Shown here: positions 23,432 to 34,705 of the stretch, in pieces
How positions within the stretch are numbered: the stretch's first letter is position 1
Layout: each line of letters begins with the position of its first letter
Source: Buxus sempervirens
Lineage: Eukaryota > Streptophyta > Magnoliopsida > Buxales > Buxaceae
Direction of reading: 5' to 3'
Length of the DNA: 64,000 nt
NCBI GenBank assembly: GCA_947561395.2
Contig: OX387190.1
Span: forward strand, 18,656,858 to 18,720,857
Notes under the pieces: model-generated
What the model was told of the DNA's origin: nothing
Databases searched by the model: none
Seen by the model: the letters and a program-made list of their open reading frames with translations, nothing else
Made by a program: the position numbers and the translations under genes

Positions 23432-24870
23432 AAAACCAGGTATGAATATTGTTGGCAATAAATGGGTTTTTTGCTGCAAACCCAATTTAGATGGTACTCT
23501 CAATCGGAGGAAGGCAAGACTAGTTGCCAAGGGATATCATCAACAGCCAGGAATAGATTTTTCAGACACCTTTAGTCCAGTTATCAAACCAACAACTATT
23601 CGGTTGGTCTTGTCTTATGCAGTGTCTAAAAATTGGCCCATTCGGCAATTAGATTTCAACAATGCTTTTCTTCATGGGCTGCTCAATGAAGAAGTCTACA
23701 TGCTTCAGCCACCTGGTTACATTAACTCTCAATTTCCAGACCATGTTTGTCGTCTCCATAAAGCATTGTATGGATTGAAACAAGCCCCTCGTGCATGGTA
23801 TGCAAGACTTCAGGAATTTCTATTGGCTTATGGGTTCGTTAATTCTCAATAAAATTCATCCTTGTTTATCAAGAACTCTGCTTAGTGTGCAGATTTTTGT
23901 TCTCGTCTATGTAAATGATAATATTATCACGACATCTCACTCAGCTGCCATTGAATCATTTCTCAAGTCTTTGAATCAAACATTTGCCATCAAAGATCTT
24001 GGAGAACTCAGCTTTTTCCTTGGTGTTGAAGCCACCAAAGTCCATGCAGGTTTGCTCCTATCTCAGAAGCAATACATATTTAATCTCCTGAAGCGTACCA
24101 AGATGGTGGAGGCCAAACCCATGTCATCCCCAATGTCTTCATCAACTAATCTTTCAAAGTTTGACAGCTCCTCATTCTCGGATCCCGAACTTTATCGTAG
24201 TATTGTGGGTGCTCTTCAATATGTTTCACTGACTCAGCCAGACATATCTTTCTTTGTTAACAAAGTTTGTCAGTTTATGCATCATCCTTCTGAAAACCAT
24301 TGGACTGCTGTCAAGAGAATATTGCGGTACCTCAAGAGCACAATTACTCACAAACTTCTTATTCGTCGCAACTATTCCTTTCATCTATCTATATTTTCTT
24401 ATGCAGATTGGGCAAGTTGCTCAGACGATTGAAAATCAACAGGTGCCTATTGTGTGTTCTTTGGTCCTAATCTCATCTCGTGGAGCTAAAAAAAATAGCC
24501 TACTGTCGCTCGATCAAGCACCGAGGCAAAATACAAGGCCGTGGCTAATGCTGCTGCTGAATCTCTGTGGCTTCAATATCTATTGCGTGAGTTGGGCATC
24601 TTTCTCTCCACACCACCTATTCTTTGGTGTGACAATGTGGGTGCTACATATGTCTCAACTAACCCTGTTTTTCATGCTCGCATGAAGCATGTGGAGATTG
24701 ACTATCACTTTGTTCGAGAAAGAGTCCAACAAAAAGCCTTGGAAGTGCGCTTCATCTCTAGCAAAGATCAAATAGCTGATGCTTTGACAAAAACCTCTTC
24801 CTTCTCAACGATTCTTGGATCTTCGTGGCAAGCTGAATGTCGTTCCAACGCCGCTCAGCTTGAGGGGGCG
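23432..24870 (+). pseudogene. Copia reverse transcriptase-RNase H remnant
   Basis: RVT_2-type reverse transcriptase followed by copia RNase H. Recognisable in order: [71 protein letters not shown] (first frame to 23852); then, after a frameshift near 23850, FVLVYVNDNIITT, FAIKDLGELSFFLGVE, YRSIVGALQYVSLTQPDI (to 24432); stop at 24430-24432 and another frame change; then [38 protein letters not shown] and QIADALTK (to 24882). The catalytic YVDD motif reads YVND (Asp to Asn), which by itself should abolish polymerisation. The copy is inactive. Confidence 0.92.
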
Positions 24871-25054
24871 TATAGAAGATAAGCCTCTAGATTTGAATAG
24901 CACCTTATCTAAGAACTCTGTTATAGTTTGATCAGATTTGGTTTTGTATTTTAAATCTTATGTATATCCTGTAGAGGCTAACATACTCTGTAACAAACTC
25001 TAGTATAAATACAAATGGCAGTTGCTACTTCCCAGTGTGTGGGAGAACATTACA
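24871..25054 (+). repeat. 3' LTR of the copia derivative
   Basis: 184-bp direct repeat of the 5' LTR; preceded by the polypurine tract. Confidence 0.85.
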
Positions 25055-27950
25055 AAAGAGTTGAGTTATTTCTTCAAAAAATAATAACAGAAATGTATCT
25101 TATTATAAAAAGTATTCTCGGGATATATGCAATAGGCTAGTTACGGTCTGGAGGAAAAACAAATGCATTATTCTTGAAACAATCAAGTTCAGGGTTTGCA
25201 AATCCAACAAAGCATGAGCAGCGCCTCATGGATCTCCTGTTCAAGAACCTGGATGGTTCAAAGTCCATGAATGAAAGGAAAGCTATTTGAATCCGTAGAC
25301 AGGGAAAGAAATGTTTAAAACCATGATTCCTATGTCTCGTCCTATCTTCTTCAGAACTAACATCGAAGCAAATAGAAAGAGGAAAAAATTGAATGAAAGA
25401 CTCTTTGCACTTAAGATCATCATCGATCTCGGCCAAGAACATTGTATCAGAGACGGATAGGAGGAAGAAGCTGAATGAAAGACTCTGTACGTAGATCTGT
25501 GTGCTTCCTAAAATTACCAAGGTCTGACTCAATAACCAACACTATCTTGGAGAGTCCCCGATTGGAACTGGTAGGTTAACAGAGAATCCACTCACCGTGT
25601 GTTGAATTTAATAGAGGTAGCCGAAGATGAAGTGTTTTGCTGAAATCACAGGTCAGCTCCAAAAAAGCTGTTGGAGATGATGCATCTTCTTTAGACTATA
25701 ATGGAGATTGAGGAATAAGCTGCGATGGAGACAAAGATGAAGAAAAGAGTTGTTTTGGGGTTTAGATTTTGGAGCGAGGAAAAATACCTTCTTCGCCACC
25801 GACCGTATGGATTGTTTCGGAACAATCCAAAAGACACCAGAGGAACCGAGAATCTCGGCGTATTCTATAAAATCACTAAAAAAATTTTAAGAAAATTTAA
25901 AAGTTGCTCTACATGCCACAATGGAAGGTTTTTTAGGGAAAAAAAAAAGCAGCAAAAATTCTTACTGTCGACACTTCAGAGTAAGATTACTTGCAATCCA
26001 AACATTGCAGAAGAGCAATTGACTGCACTTGAAACGATGGAGAAAGAGAGAGACAGGTGAGTGGGAGGGAGCTTTAGAGGCTCGGACGGGCGAGGCGGCC
26101 ACGTCAGCCCGAGCCCCTTTCCCTTTATATAATAGAGAAACTAGGTTAGCTTTAAGTTGTTGGATCAGTGAATATCCTGTTTGTCAAGATTTGGTTCTGA
26201 TCTAACTGGAATGGAGGAAACATAATCTAGGTCATTGTCTTATGTTTATTTCTTTTCGATTTTGACTGTCGAAGGAAAAAGAATTGGTTTTGTTTTAGTG
26301 GTTTCATATGTTAGAGGATTCGAGGAAACTTGGAGGGAAACTTGAATTGTTAACGTTTTCTCATTCATAAAAGTCATTTGATTCCTTTTGTTTGCCATTT
26401 TTTTTACCCTTTCTTTCTGGGAACGGAAAGACAATTCTTTTTTGGTTTTTTTTTTCACAATTTCTGGTTTGTATTAATTTGTTGGATCTTCTCCTATGCC
26501 ATTGTGAACACTGTCTACAGACAACTCCTTTGTCTTCCTAGAGTGAGATGCTTCTTTAATTCACTTAAAATATTTATTTTGTTTTCTGATAAATGATTTT
26601 TTTAGTGAACCAATACAACCAATCACTCAGCTGATGTAGGAAATGTTGTATCCATTGATTGTAGACAACGTGTTGCCCACGTTTATTGGCACCATACTCC
26701 TAGAATTGATGGCTTCATTATCGGTATTGAAGGATTCATACCTCTGAACCTGAAATTGAATTTTGTTTTTTCCACACTGGTATCAGCTGACACTTGGGTT
26801 ATTATCTTGACAATTTGGTTTGATCTGATCAACTATGATTGAAATTAAGTTTTTATAATTTTTTGTTTTTTCCTCTATCATCAATGTTCCGCCAAGTATG
26901 TTCTTTGCTCTCTCTACAATTTGTGTCTTTTCCTATCATTGTTTACCTTGATAGCTAAAGACAATATGGAGAAATTGGGAAAGTAATATATGATTTCATT
27001 AATTTAGAGCACTGATTTTTTATTTCTTTTTTAAAACAATGTTAAACTTTTTTTTTAGTGGAATAGATGCTTTTTTTGGTGTCTTTACTTCATTTGTTTG
27101 ATTCTGCAGATTACTGTGATGGAAAAAATAAGATGGGTGTTTGAATAAGGGACCTCTCTGTCGTTTTCTATCTTGGCTTTCTTAAATTTCTGAGGTTTCT
27201 GGAAAATTTTGAAGTAGTTTTTACCTGAAGGATGGGTTGCAGAGAATGAGTAATGAGTTTTGATATTTCATGTGAAATTAAAGGAAGGGTTCTATAGTTA
27301 TAGTTGCTTCTGTTCTCACTTAATATTTCTTTGATCGTTTGTTTTCCTGTGCTTGGTGAATACAAGTGATTTTGGGTGGTCATTTTAGAGGGAAATTGTA
27401 GTACCTTTTTCTCTTATCTTTAAATTATCAAAGACTTTGTTGAGATGTGGGGATGGCGGAGCTTTGAATTTTTTTCTTCTCTTGAATGGTCTGACTGCAG
27501 TGGTTGTGTTAGAGTGAATCTACAGAGTTGGTTGATTTCGTAATTGCCATTTGAGGCATTGTTTTATACTCTTTGCATGGCATTTATAGTCATAAAAGCA
27601 CTTTGATAAATCCATCAATGTCAGTTTCTATAGAATTGAAAGTACTGATTACAATAATAATTGGAACGCATGTTAAATATTTTAATTTTGTATTGTAGCT
27701 TCAAAAACTTTTATTTATTTTCTTAGCACATCTGGTGGTTTATCACATACCAAAATTGTAGGGTTTATCTTAACTTGGTATAATTTCTGGGTTTTCCTTA
27801 TGGGGGATATGGAGATAAATGGATTTTTTTTACCTAGATGATCTACTATGTTTCAATGGTTTTCGGTTTCAAACCTCTTATTATTGAGCCAACATATGCA
27901 ATCATATATTAACCCAGATGATAACGATCCTAGGCTTCTTTCTTTTCTTT

Positions 27951-27984
<34 letters not shown>

Positions 27985-29639
27985 AAGATAATACTAGCAG
28001 TGGTTATCAAATCATACGGCTTATATTGTTTTTTTCTAGGGTAATAATTTCCTATGGATATCATAGTGCTTCTGCTAAAAATTTTTAGGACTCAAATTCA
28101 TTGTAAATAATTTTCTGAACTAACAAGTTCACGATATCTTGGAATTTATAATTCCTCTATTTCGTCTTAACCTCAAGTAAGCTCCTTTCTGATTTCTATT
28201 GTTTGGAGATGTGCTTTCTATATTATATTTATTCAAATGCTTTTCTTAAACCCTTGACTTATTAACGGACGACATTAGAAATTTGAGATGGCAGTTCAAG
28301 TAGTAGATAATTGGATCAAAAGACAGATGGAAAAAGTCAAAATAAGCTTTTTCTTGGTATGGCATGACTTTGCCAATGAGAAGCTCCAACTGCTGGTCCC
28401 TTCTTTCCCCATGTATATATACTCAAATTCTTTATCTTCTTTATCATAATCTGGAGCCCTATCCTCATTCTGTTTCCCTAGCGACATTGGTATGGTCTGC
28501 TGGACCTGTCTCAGTTATTAAGAGTCCCACTTGACATCATTGAATATTGTAGTAGTCTACTTTGTTGGTGAGGGTAAGCTTTGCGAGTCTTCTTCATCTT
28601 TCCTTGGGGACTGCTTCACCATTGATTAGGATTTTAAATTATATCATGGTCACCCAAGCTGATCATATTGCTCAAACCCCCTTCCTTGCAACCAAGAAAG
28701 AAAAAAAAAAATGAAAAAGATGACAAGAAAAAAAATTAAAGAATACAAAAAAGAAAGAACATGAGAAGGGCATCACTAAGTCAAAAGAGACTAATAGGGA
28801 TATTCACGGTTGTCATGGAACATGACAAAAGTTTATTAATAATTAGTAATTTAACTTTGAGACCATTGCACCAGATCCAAAAACGATATAGCAAGAATTA
28901 GATTAACAATAAGCACACATGCATAAGAAATTTTGCTCCAAGATTTTAATACAACATGTGTTATAAGGCATGTGAGTTCGTTTCAAAAACTTTGATTGCA
29001 CAATCACAAGCCATCAAATTTCATTCGAAGACTTTGATACACTGTTTTCTAATAGATTTTATGGTTCAAAACAAGGTTGTCAAGACTTTGCTCTTGGATC
29101 CAAGATTCAATATACCCGGCAAACCAACTCATCTTTGTTTTATTAACTGATGCTTTATAATTTTCTATGTTTTCTGTTTGGCAAGGGTCCTTTTTTAACC
29201 CCACTTAAAGTACAAGAAACTTGATTCCAGTTTCAATCAAATCTCTGATGTAGCTGTTTTTGTGTTTCTCAGTAACTTGCATCGGTCGTTATGTTGTTTT
29301 GAAACCATAGTTCTCTTTCTCAAACTAACTTTCTACAGTAATTTACCCATTTATTATATGGCTTTTCTGTTACATTACAACATTAAATAGCAGCGAAAGT
29401 CAAATTTTATGTATGGAACTCATTAATCTTTCCTTCATTTTGTAGGATTACGCTGATGTCAACGATTGTGGTGACATGAAGATGTTGAAGTGAAGCTATT
29501 TATACAAATTGTTGTGGCCTGTGGAAAAGTTTATCTATGAGAAAAAAAAAACTAAACTTTTGAGAAGCTTATTGTACCAAACAGGGTATGTTTTGTGTAT
29601 TTGTTACTTAAATAACTTCATGCCTTAGCTCCTAGAATA
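25055..29639. other. Long stretch without recognisable genes
   Basis: No conserved protein domain is visible on either strand. A GC-richer island at 26,070-26,130 contains, on the minus strand, a TATATAAA-like box, a TGACGTGGC motif and a CT-rich leader-like stretch. That could be a small promoter reading leftward, but the 131-codon frame at 25137-25532 downstream is not recognised. A (CT)n microsatellite lies at about 27,956-27,985. The rest is AT-rich with T-tracts of the kind found in introns or UTRs. Confidence 0.35.
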
Positions 29640-29644
29640 TACCT

Positions 29645-29745
29645 GCTTACGTCCGCAACACAACAGATACTTACGCAGGTTGGGACATCCAATTGCGACA
29701 CAACAAATACTTACACCGGTTGGGACATCCAATTGCATATTGTGT
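29645..29745. repeat. Tandem duplication, 40-bp unit, two copies
   Basis: ACACAACAGATACTTACG / ACACAACAAATACTTACA followed in both by GGTTGGGACATCCAATTGC. Confidence 0.8.
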
Positions 29746-29824
29746 ACTGGCCTTTAATATGCTATTTGCTAGTGGTTAATCAGGGGATACCTAAATTTTA
29801 TTTGGAAGGGAGGCTATTTGGAGA

Positions 29825-30958
29825 CACTAAAAAAGTGCAAGCTTTTACCGGTGGTTTCAAAACCGCCAATTAAAAAAAAACCGCCGACTTAAAAAGGAAA
29901 AACCCACCCTCGCCGATAAAGGTGGCTATTTCCCTGCAGGTGTGGTTAGCCGCCAGGTAAAACATTTATTGGCAGTTAAACTACCACCGGTAGACATGTC
30001 AAAGAACGCCCATTTTTTAAGGTTTTGCCTGTTCTTGCATGAAAAAAAATTCGTTTAAATACCTGTGTACCTATAATTAACAAATTTTTTTCCTATAAAG
30101 TTTTACACCCGTATATGCAACCACATTACGTCAGAGTCTAATATATCATCTACATATGTACAAATACAACAAATTTTATCATGTGAAACATAAAAGATTA
30201 ATTAACCAAGGATAACAATGTATTAAGCTTCCACCATAACAAAAAACTTCAATCTTCTGAAATGTAATAAAAAAAATTAATCAATTTGTCAAACATATGT
30301 AATCAAATTTGAAAAGTAAAAATAACAGCATGAGTCGCTTCAAGGTCTAGTTGTGTATGATGTGCACACATGCTTCTTCGTTCCTGCTCGAAATTAGGAT
30401 AAATTGGTCAGTTAAACATGTTATATAATAAATAAATAAATAAATAAACAACTAACAAATCAAACAAATAACATACAAAAAAAAAAAAAAAACTAGATAC
30501 CTGAATAATAAGATCCTAATTAAGGGAAGGTTTTGAGTAAAGGACTATCTAAGATGCTACACATGATATAAAAATAAGATTAGTATCTAAACACAAGAAT
30601 TATTCAAATATACTTATGATGGTATTCTTATAATACCTGTCCTATATGTGAGAAGAGCGTGCTTTTGAACTGCTCCATTTGTTGTTACTCCACCTGTTGC
30701 TTTATCTGCTACGTCATCTCTGCATCTCTAGCTTGTTGCTCCACGTCCCTGGTATGAAGCTGTTCCTTCAAACTATTTACTCTATCTTTTATCATATTGA
30801 CATCGGTTAAAGAACTTGAGGAGCCGCACTTGCTTGAAAATGATCGCCATATTTTAGTAGGAGTAAGGCCCAATACATAGCCTCTAATCCGACCATGTCT
30901 TTTAGACCCATGACTTGAGATAACACATCATCTCGTCCTATTGTTTCTTGTGAACCCT
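29825..30958 (-). mobile_element. 3' end of a CACTA element with a Transposase_24-like exon (interrupted)
   Basis: CACTAAAAAAGTGC at 29825 looks like a CACTA terminus, followed by subterminal GGCGGTTTT / ACCGCC(A/G) words (29,840-30,000). At 30,640-30,958 on the minus strand lies the C-terminal portion of the plant Ptta/En-Spm transposase (TnpA-like) family: RDDVLSQVMG and then, one frame over, RHGRIRGYVLGLTPTKIW, followed by a Gln/Glu-rich helical tail. The exon stops abruptly where the next CACTA element begins at 30,959, so this element is interrupted there; its other half was not identified in the window. Confidence 0.65.
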
Positions 30959-30964
30959 CACTAC

Positions 30965-31500
30965 AAAATAAGAGCTACCGCTGGTAAATGTCATTTTACT
31001 GCCGCTAAATTAAATAGCGGCGGTACAACACCCAGCCACTCAAAGCCTCAACGCTAAATGAATTATCAGCGGCAATAGCAGCGGTAAACAGTTACCACCT
31101 CTAAAAAGGATAGAAAAGACGACCATTGTTTTACCAACGGTGAAAACCGCCACTCATTGCTATCAGCGGCGGAATCATTCTGCCGCTAATAACGTGAATG
31201 AACGGCGGTAATTTAGCGCTGATAGATAGCCAGAGGCGGTAAAATCACTGCCGTTAATAAAATAACTAATAACCGGCGATGATTTTATTGGCCGCTGATA
31301 TACCTTTTTACCGGCGATAGGTTACCGCTAATAACTACTAAATTCCGATGATAACTACCACCCTTAAAAATTTTATTAGCGGTGGTGATTACTGCCGCTA
31401 ATAAGTTTATTCGACATCCCTGTGATCCAACAACGGCATTGTTGATAATTAGCAGCGATAAGCGCAATACCGCCGCTAATGCTCTTACCTGCAAAAACAA
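30965..31500. repeat. CACTA subterminal repeats (CCGCCGCTAAT type)
   Basis: About 25 short words such as ACCGCCGCTAAT, GCGGCGGTA, TTACCGCTAATAA and TAGCGGCGG in both orientations. They can pair with each other extensively. An 80-codon frame on the minus strand here is a by-product of the repeats. Confidence 0.85.
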
Positions 31501-32089
31501 AATTTTGTTAGTTTTTATGGTTTTCAAACCTGTTTAAAAATTACCCGTGACAAATATTACAGAAACTAAGTAACTCAAACCTAATATAACTTTTCTACCT
31601 GTTACAACCACCATATAACAAATAATACAAAAGCTAAGTAACTAGAATCTAGTATAACCCTTCTATCTTAAAAACACCATATTAACAATGAAACCAAATA
31701 CAAAGAAAATAATAACCAACAAATGAAACTAAAATATAAACAATTATATCCATATAGTATCAAAATGTCTTCATGCATAGCATCCAGCATGCAATTAACT
31801 GTTGCGCCTGGCCTTCCTACATGAAAAAAAAAACAATTCATTAACAAATATAGGATATTTTGACATATATACTATATCTAAAAAAGAAAAATAAATAAGT
31901 AAAAATCTTATATAATATGATACCAACCTTAAACATTACATTTAGGCGGGATCTCAAGGACTCTCAAGTTCATACGATTGCCCAGATGATTGTCCACCCT
32001 AGGAAGCATGATGATGATGATTGCTTAATTAAATATACATATTTAAAATATAATCAATAATGTGTTCTACTATTTCTATTATTGGATGC

Positions 32090-32600
32090 AAAATACTTGT
32101 CTTGCAACTGATAGGACTAAGTGTCGAAACTCCGCCATCTCTCTAGTATGCTGCTCATGTTGCATCTCTCATAGGCGCCTCTCCTCATCTAACTGTTCTT
32201 TCATTCAATTAAATTCTTGCATGGCTACATAACGGCTGGAAGTTGGGCCCCACATTCTGCTTGGAGTCAACCCCATCCCATAGCATCTAACTCGCCCATG
32301 GGTGTCAGGTCCCATGACCTGAATGTAAACATCATCGCGTGCCGTACCGTACCATCTTGCGTGTACCTCCAACCATAATATTTCTCATCTATTCCTGAAA
32401 TAAAGAAAATTATTTAGGAACCATAAGAACAACATGAATTTTATGAAATTCAAAATAAAGGTTAATTCTTAATTACATTCAATTTACAATCTTATCAGCT
32501 GCATCATCGCTTACTGGGGTACCATCCTTTCAAGTATGTGTTTCAATGAAAGTCTCTAATCAGCTAGCCAATTGCTATGTGGCACATGAATTTGGAGAGA
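32090..32600 (-). pseudogene. TnpA / Transposase_24-like exons (C-terminal part)
   Basis: Leftward. Exon near 32,480-32,600 reads ETFIETHT-stop-KDGTPVSDDAADKI, where the family has THTRKDG; the TGA replaces Arg. Exon 32,090-32,400 reads RDDVYIQVMGPDTHGRVRCY and GMGLTPSRMWGPTSSRYVAM, the hallmark C-terminal block of plant Ptta/En-Spm transposases, then a charged coiled tail with TGA/TAG interruptions. TnpA-type proteins bind subterminal repeats of CACTA elements. A short Gly/His-rich leftward tail may lie at 31,935-32,010. Confidence 0.8.
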
Positions 32601-32818
32601 AAAAAGATAAAATGAGTAATAGCCATTACCAAAAAAAAAAACAATATAACTTTATTTGGAAGAAAGTAATATAATAACAATAAAAGAATAAGCACATGTG
32701 AAACAGATAACAGAGACTATGAACTAGATAATATATCCGTGTACTAACATGAGACAAACAATTTACTTGTTTATTCAAAGGACAAAATTAGCACATAAAT
32801 CTCAAATTGCATTTATAG

Positions 32819-33335
32819 GTGTACATAAACTTGGTTTTCATACCCAAATTTTCCACAGATGGTTTTTCCTAGATTCGGCCGATTGTATAAGTTGTATTTG
32901 GGTTATTTTGAGCTGCTGGAAGTGGTGGATTCTAACTTCGATAAACAGGTTTGGAACGAAGGATGTGAATTTTCCCTAAATTAACGTCGAAAGGGGACTT
33001 TTGGTGGGAAATTACTCCAAAGGGGGGTTTTACATAGCTTCAACCCTTGTAACACATTTATAATAGTAATTTTAGGATGTTTGAAGTGATTGAGTCCTTT
33101 TATTCCAGGTAAATCAAAATATGGCATTCGGTTGAAAATTTAGCTTTAAGGTGTCAATAAACTTGGTTTTCGTACCCAAATTCTCCACCGATGGTTTTTC
33201 CTGGATTCGATCGATTGTATAAGTTGTATTTAGGTTATTTTGAGCTGCTGGAAGCGGTGGATTCCAACTTCAATAAAAATGTTGGATTTTGGAATGAAGG
33301 ATGTAAATTTTCCCTAAATTAAAGTCGAAAGGGGG
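32819..33335. repeat. Direct repeats of about 180 bp, spacing 332 bp
   Basis: The block AAACTTGGTTTTC(A/G)TACCCAAATT, GATGGTTTTTCCT, GTATAAGTTGTATTT and TTTTCCCTAAATTAA occurs at 32828-32985 and 33160-33320. The second copy runs directly into the integrase fragment, so both probably derive from the same gypsy-type sequence. Confidence 0.85.
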
Positions 33336-33342
33336 GAATTAC

Positions 33343-33680
33343 AGAGTGGTTTTTATTGGCCTCACATGTTTAGGGATGCATTTAATTTCTATAAATCGTG
33401 TGAGTCATGTCAAAAGTTAGGGGGAATTACAAAAAGGAACATGATGCCATTGCAACCCATTTTAGTGATTGAAATTTTTGATTGTTTGGCATGCCAAGGG
33501 CTATAATTAGTGATAATGGAACTCAATTTTGCAATAGACCCTTTGCTGCCCTGATGAAGAAATATGGCATTCATCACAAGGTTTCAACCCCTACCATCCT
33601 TAAACCAATGGCCAAGCTGAATTGGCCAATAAGAGGGATTACTAATGTGAAAAAAAAAAAGATTTTTAGTGGAACGTGAA
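33343..33680 (+). pseudogene. Ty3/gypsy integrase fragment with internal deletion
   Basis: SGFYWPHMFRDAF, then YKSCESCQKLG (end of the zinc-binding module, HHCC type) and RNMMPLQPILVIEIFD appear in one frame. They are followed by MPRAIISDNGTQFCNRPF and MKKYGIHHKVSTP in another, i.e. the second catalytic Asp region of the integrase core. The first catalytic Asp region is missing (FD joined to FGMPR), so a deletion of several dozen codons has occurred. The wording resembles Athila/Tat-side gypsy integrases. Confidence 0.85.
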
Positions 33681-33892
33681 GTGGAGAAACAAATAATGTG
33701 TTGTGGTGGCCATTGATCAATTGTTCAAAACCTGATCACTTAATTAAGTCACTGGCAAAGTTGTCGTTGTTACTTGGGCTATTTAAACTCCCTCTTTGCT
33801 TTTTACTAGAAGTCTATTACACGATCTTAGCTCTTAAGATAAAATTGGTCTTAGCTATCACTTATTCAACCATAAAGAAGCTTCCCACCTAA

Positions 33893-33932
33893 CATGAGAT
33901 AGAGATAGAGGGAAAGAGAGAGAGAGAGAGGG
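33893..33932. repeat. (AG)n-rich microsatellite
   Basis: GAGATAGAGATAGAGG followed by an uninterrupted AG run of about 14 bp. Confidence 0.8.
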
Positions 33933-34388
33933 CTTAAAGACCACTTTAATGGGATTGGTAGGATCAATTGAGGATGAACCAGCCCCATTTATTAAAACAT
34001 ATTCGTTCCCTTTCCCACCTTTCACCATCACTGAATTAAATAAACAAACAAAGTTTATCATATGAAATGGGTCACCCAATAACCAAATGTACTTGGGTTT
34101 TTTTATTTTCATTTTTTGGTAAAACAAATGTACTTGGGTTGCTTCCACAGCAATACCATTCAAACGTTGCAGAAAACCCACTTGAACCAAAAAAAAAAGA
34201 AAAAAAGAAAAAGAAAAAATTGAATTCAAATGTATTAGAACCTTTATCTCTCTGTTTTGGTTTGTGAATGAGAAGGGATTACTAAGTGTAGACACCCCAA
34301 ATTGCACTGTCAAAATGATCAATAATCATCAAAAATCATTATCTTCTTGAAAACCAGCACAAAAATTGAAGAAAATAAGTTTTTACCT

Positions 34389-34530
34389 GTATCCGGCAAC
34401 TCAGGCCGGATACAAGTACTCCTCTTTGTATCCGGTACAAAATACCGGATACAAGAAAGCTTTAGCATATCCGGCATTCTATGCCGGATACCTTAAGGCC
34501 CTTGTGTATCCGGCTTGATATACCGGATAC
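34389..34530. promoter_or_regulatory. Four TATCCGG/CCGGATA palindromes in U3 of the solo LTR
   Basis: Inverted repeats with arms: 34389-34397/34405-34413; 34428-34437/34443-34452 (10-bp perfect arms, 5-nt loop); 34468-34477/34481-34490 (10-bp perfect arms, 3-nt loop); 34506-34513/34523-34530. They lie 170-310 bp upstream of the TATA box, so they are placed like U3 control sites. The same array is present in the other LTR (about 46,745-46,880) and, diverged, in the leader at 50,405-50,560. Binding factor unknown. Confidence 0.8.
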
Positions 34531-34697
34531 ATAAGTTTTGCTCAAAATTAGGGTTTTCCGAGAGATTTCATTTTTTACCATCATGTCCTTCATTAAATGA
34601 AGGGAAATCTCGGAAATAGCCTTAGGATTAAGGTTGGTGGGCTATAGACATTATGTTGTGTCTACCATTCTCACAAACCCTAACCCTAACCTTTGCC

Positions 34698-34705
34698 TAT
34701 AAATA
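34698..34705 (+). promoter_or_regulatory. TATA box of the solo LTR
   Basis: TATAAATA in the context GCCTATAAATAGG, conserved at the same place in the other LTR (47032-47039). Transcription would start about 30 bp downstream. Confidence 0.8.

Larger units (their letters stand above)
23248..25054 (+). mobile_element. Ty1/copia deletion derivative: LTR, RT, RNase H, LTR
   Basis: Two direct repeats of 184 bp (23248-23431 and 24871-25054) start TATAGTAGATAAG / TATAGAAGATAAG and end GAACATTACA. I count seven differences (about 3.8%). The 3' copy is preceded by a polypurine tract (TTGAGGGGGCG, ending 24870), so the repeats are LTRs; their first bases read TA instead of the usual TG. The internal 1,439 bp begins directly in RT sequence: gag, protease, integrase and the primer-binding site are absent. 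The element is therefore an internal-deletion product. TSD is not clear because the flanks are A-rich. Confidence 0.9.
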
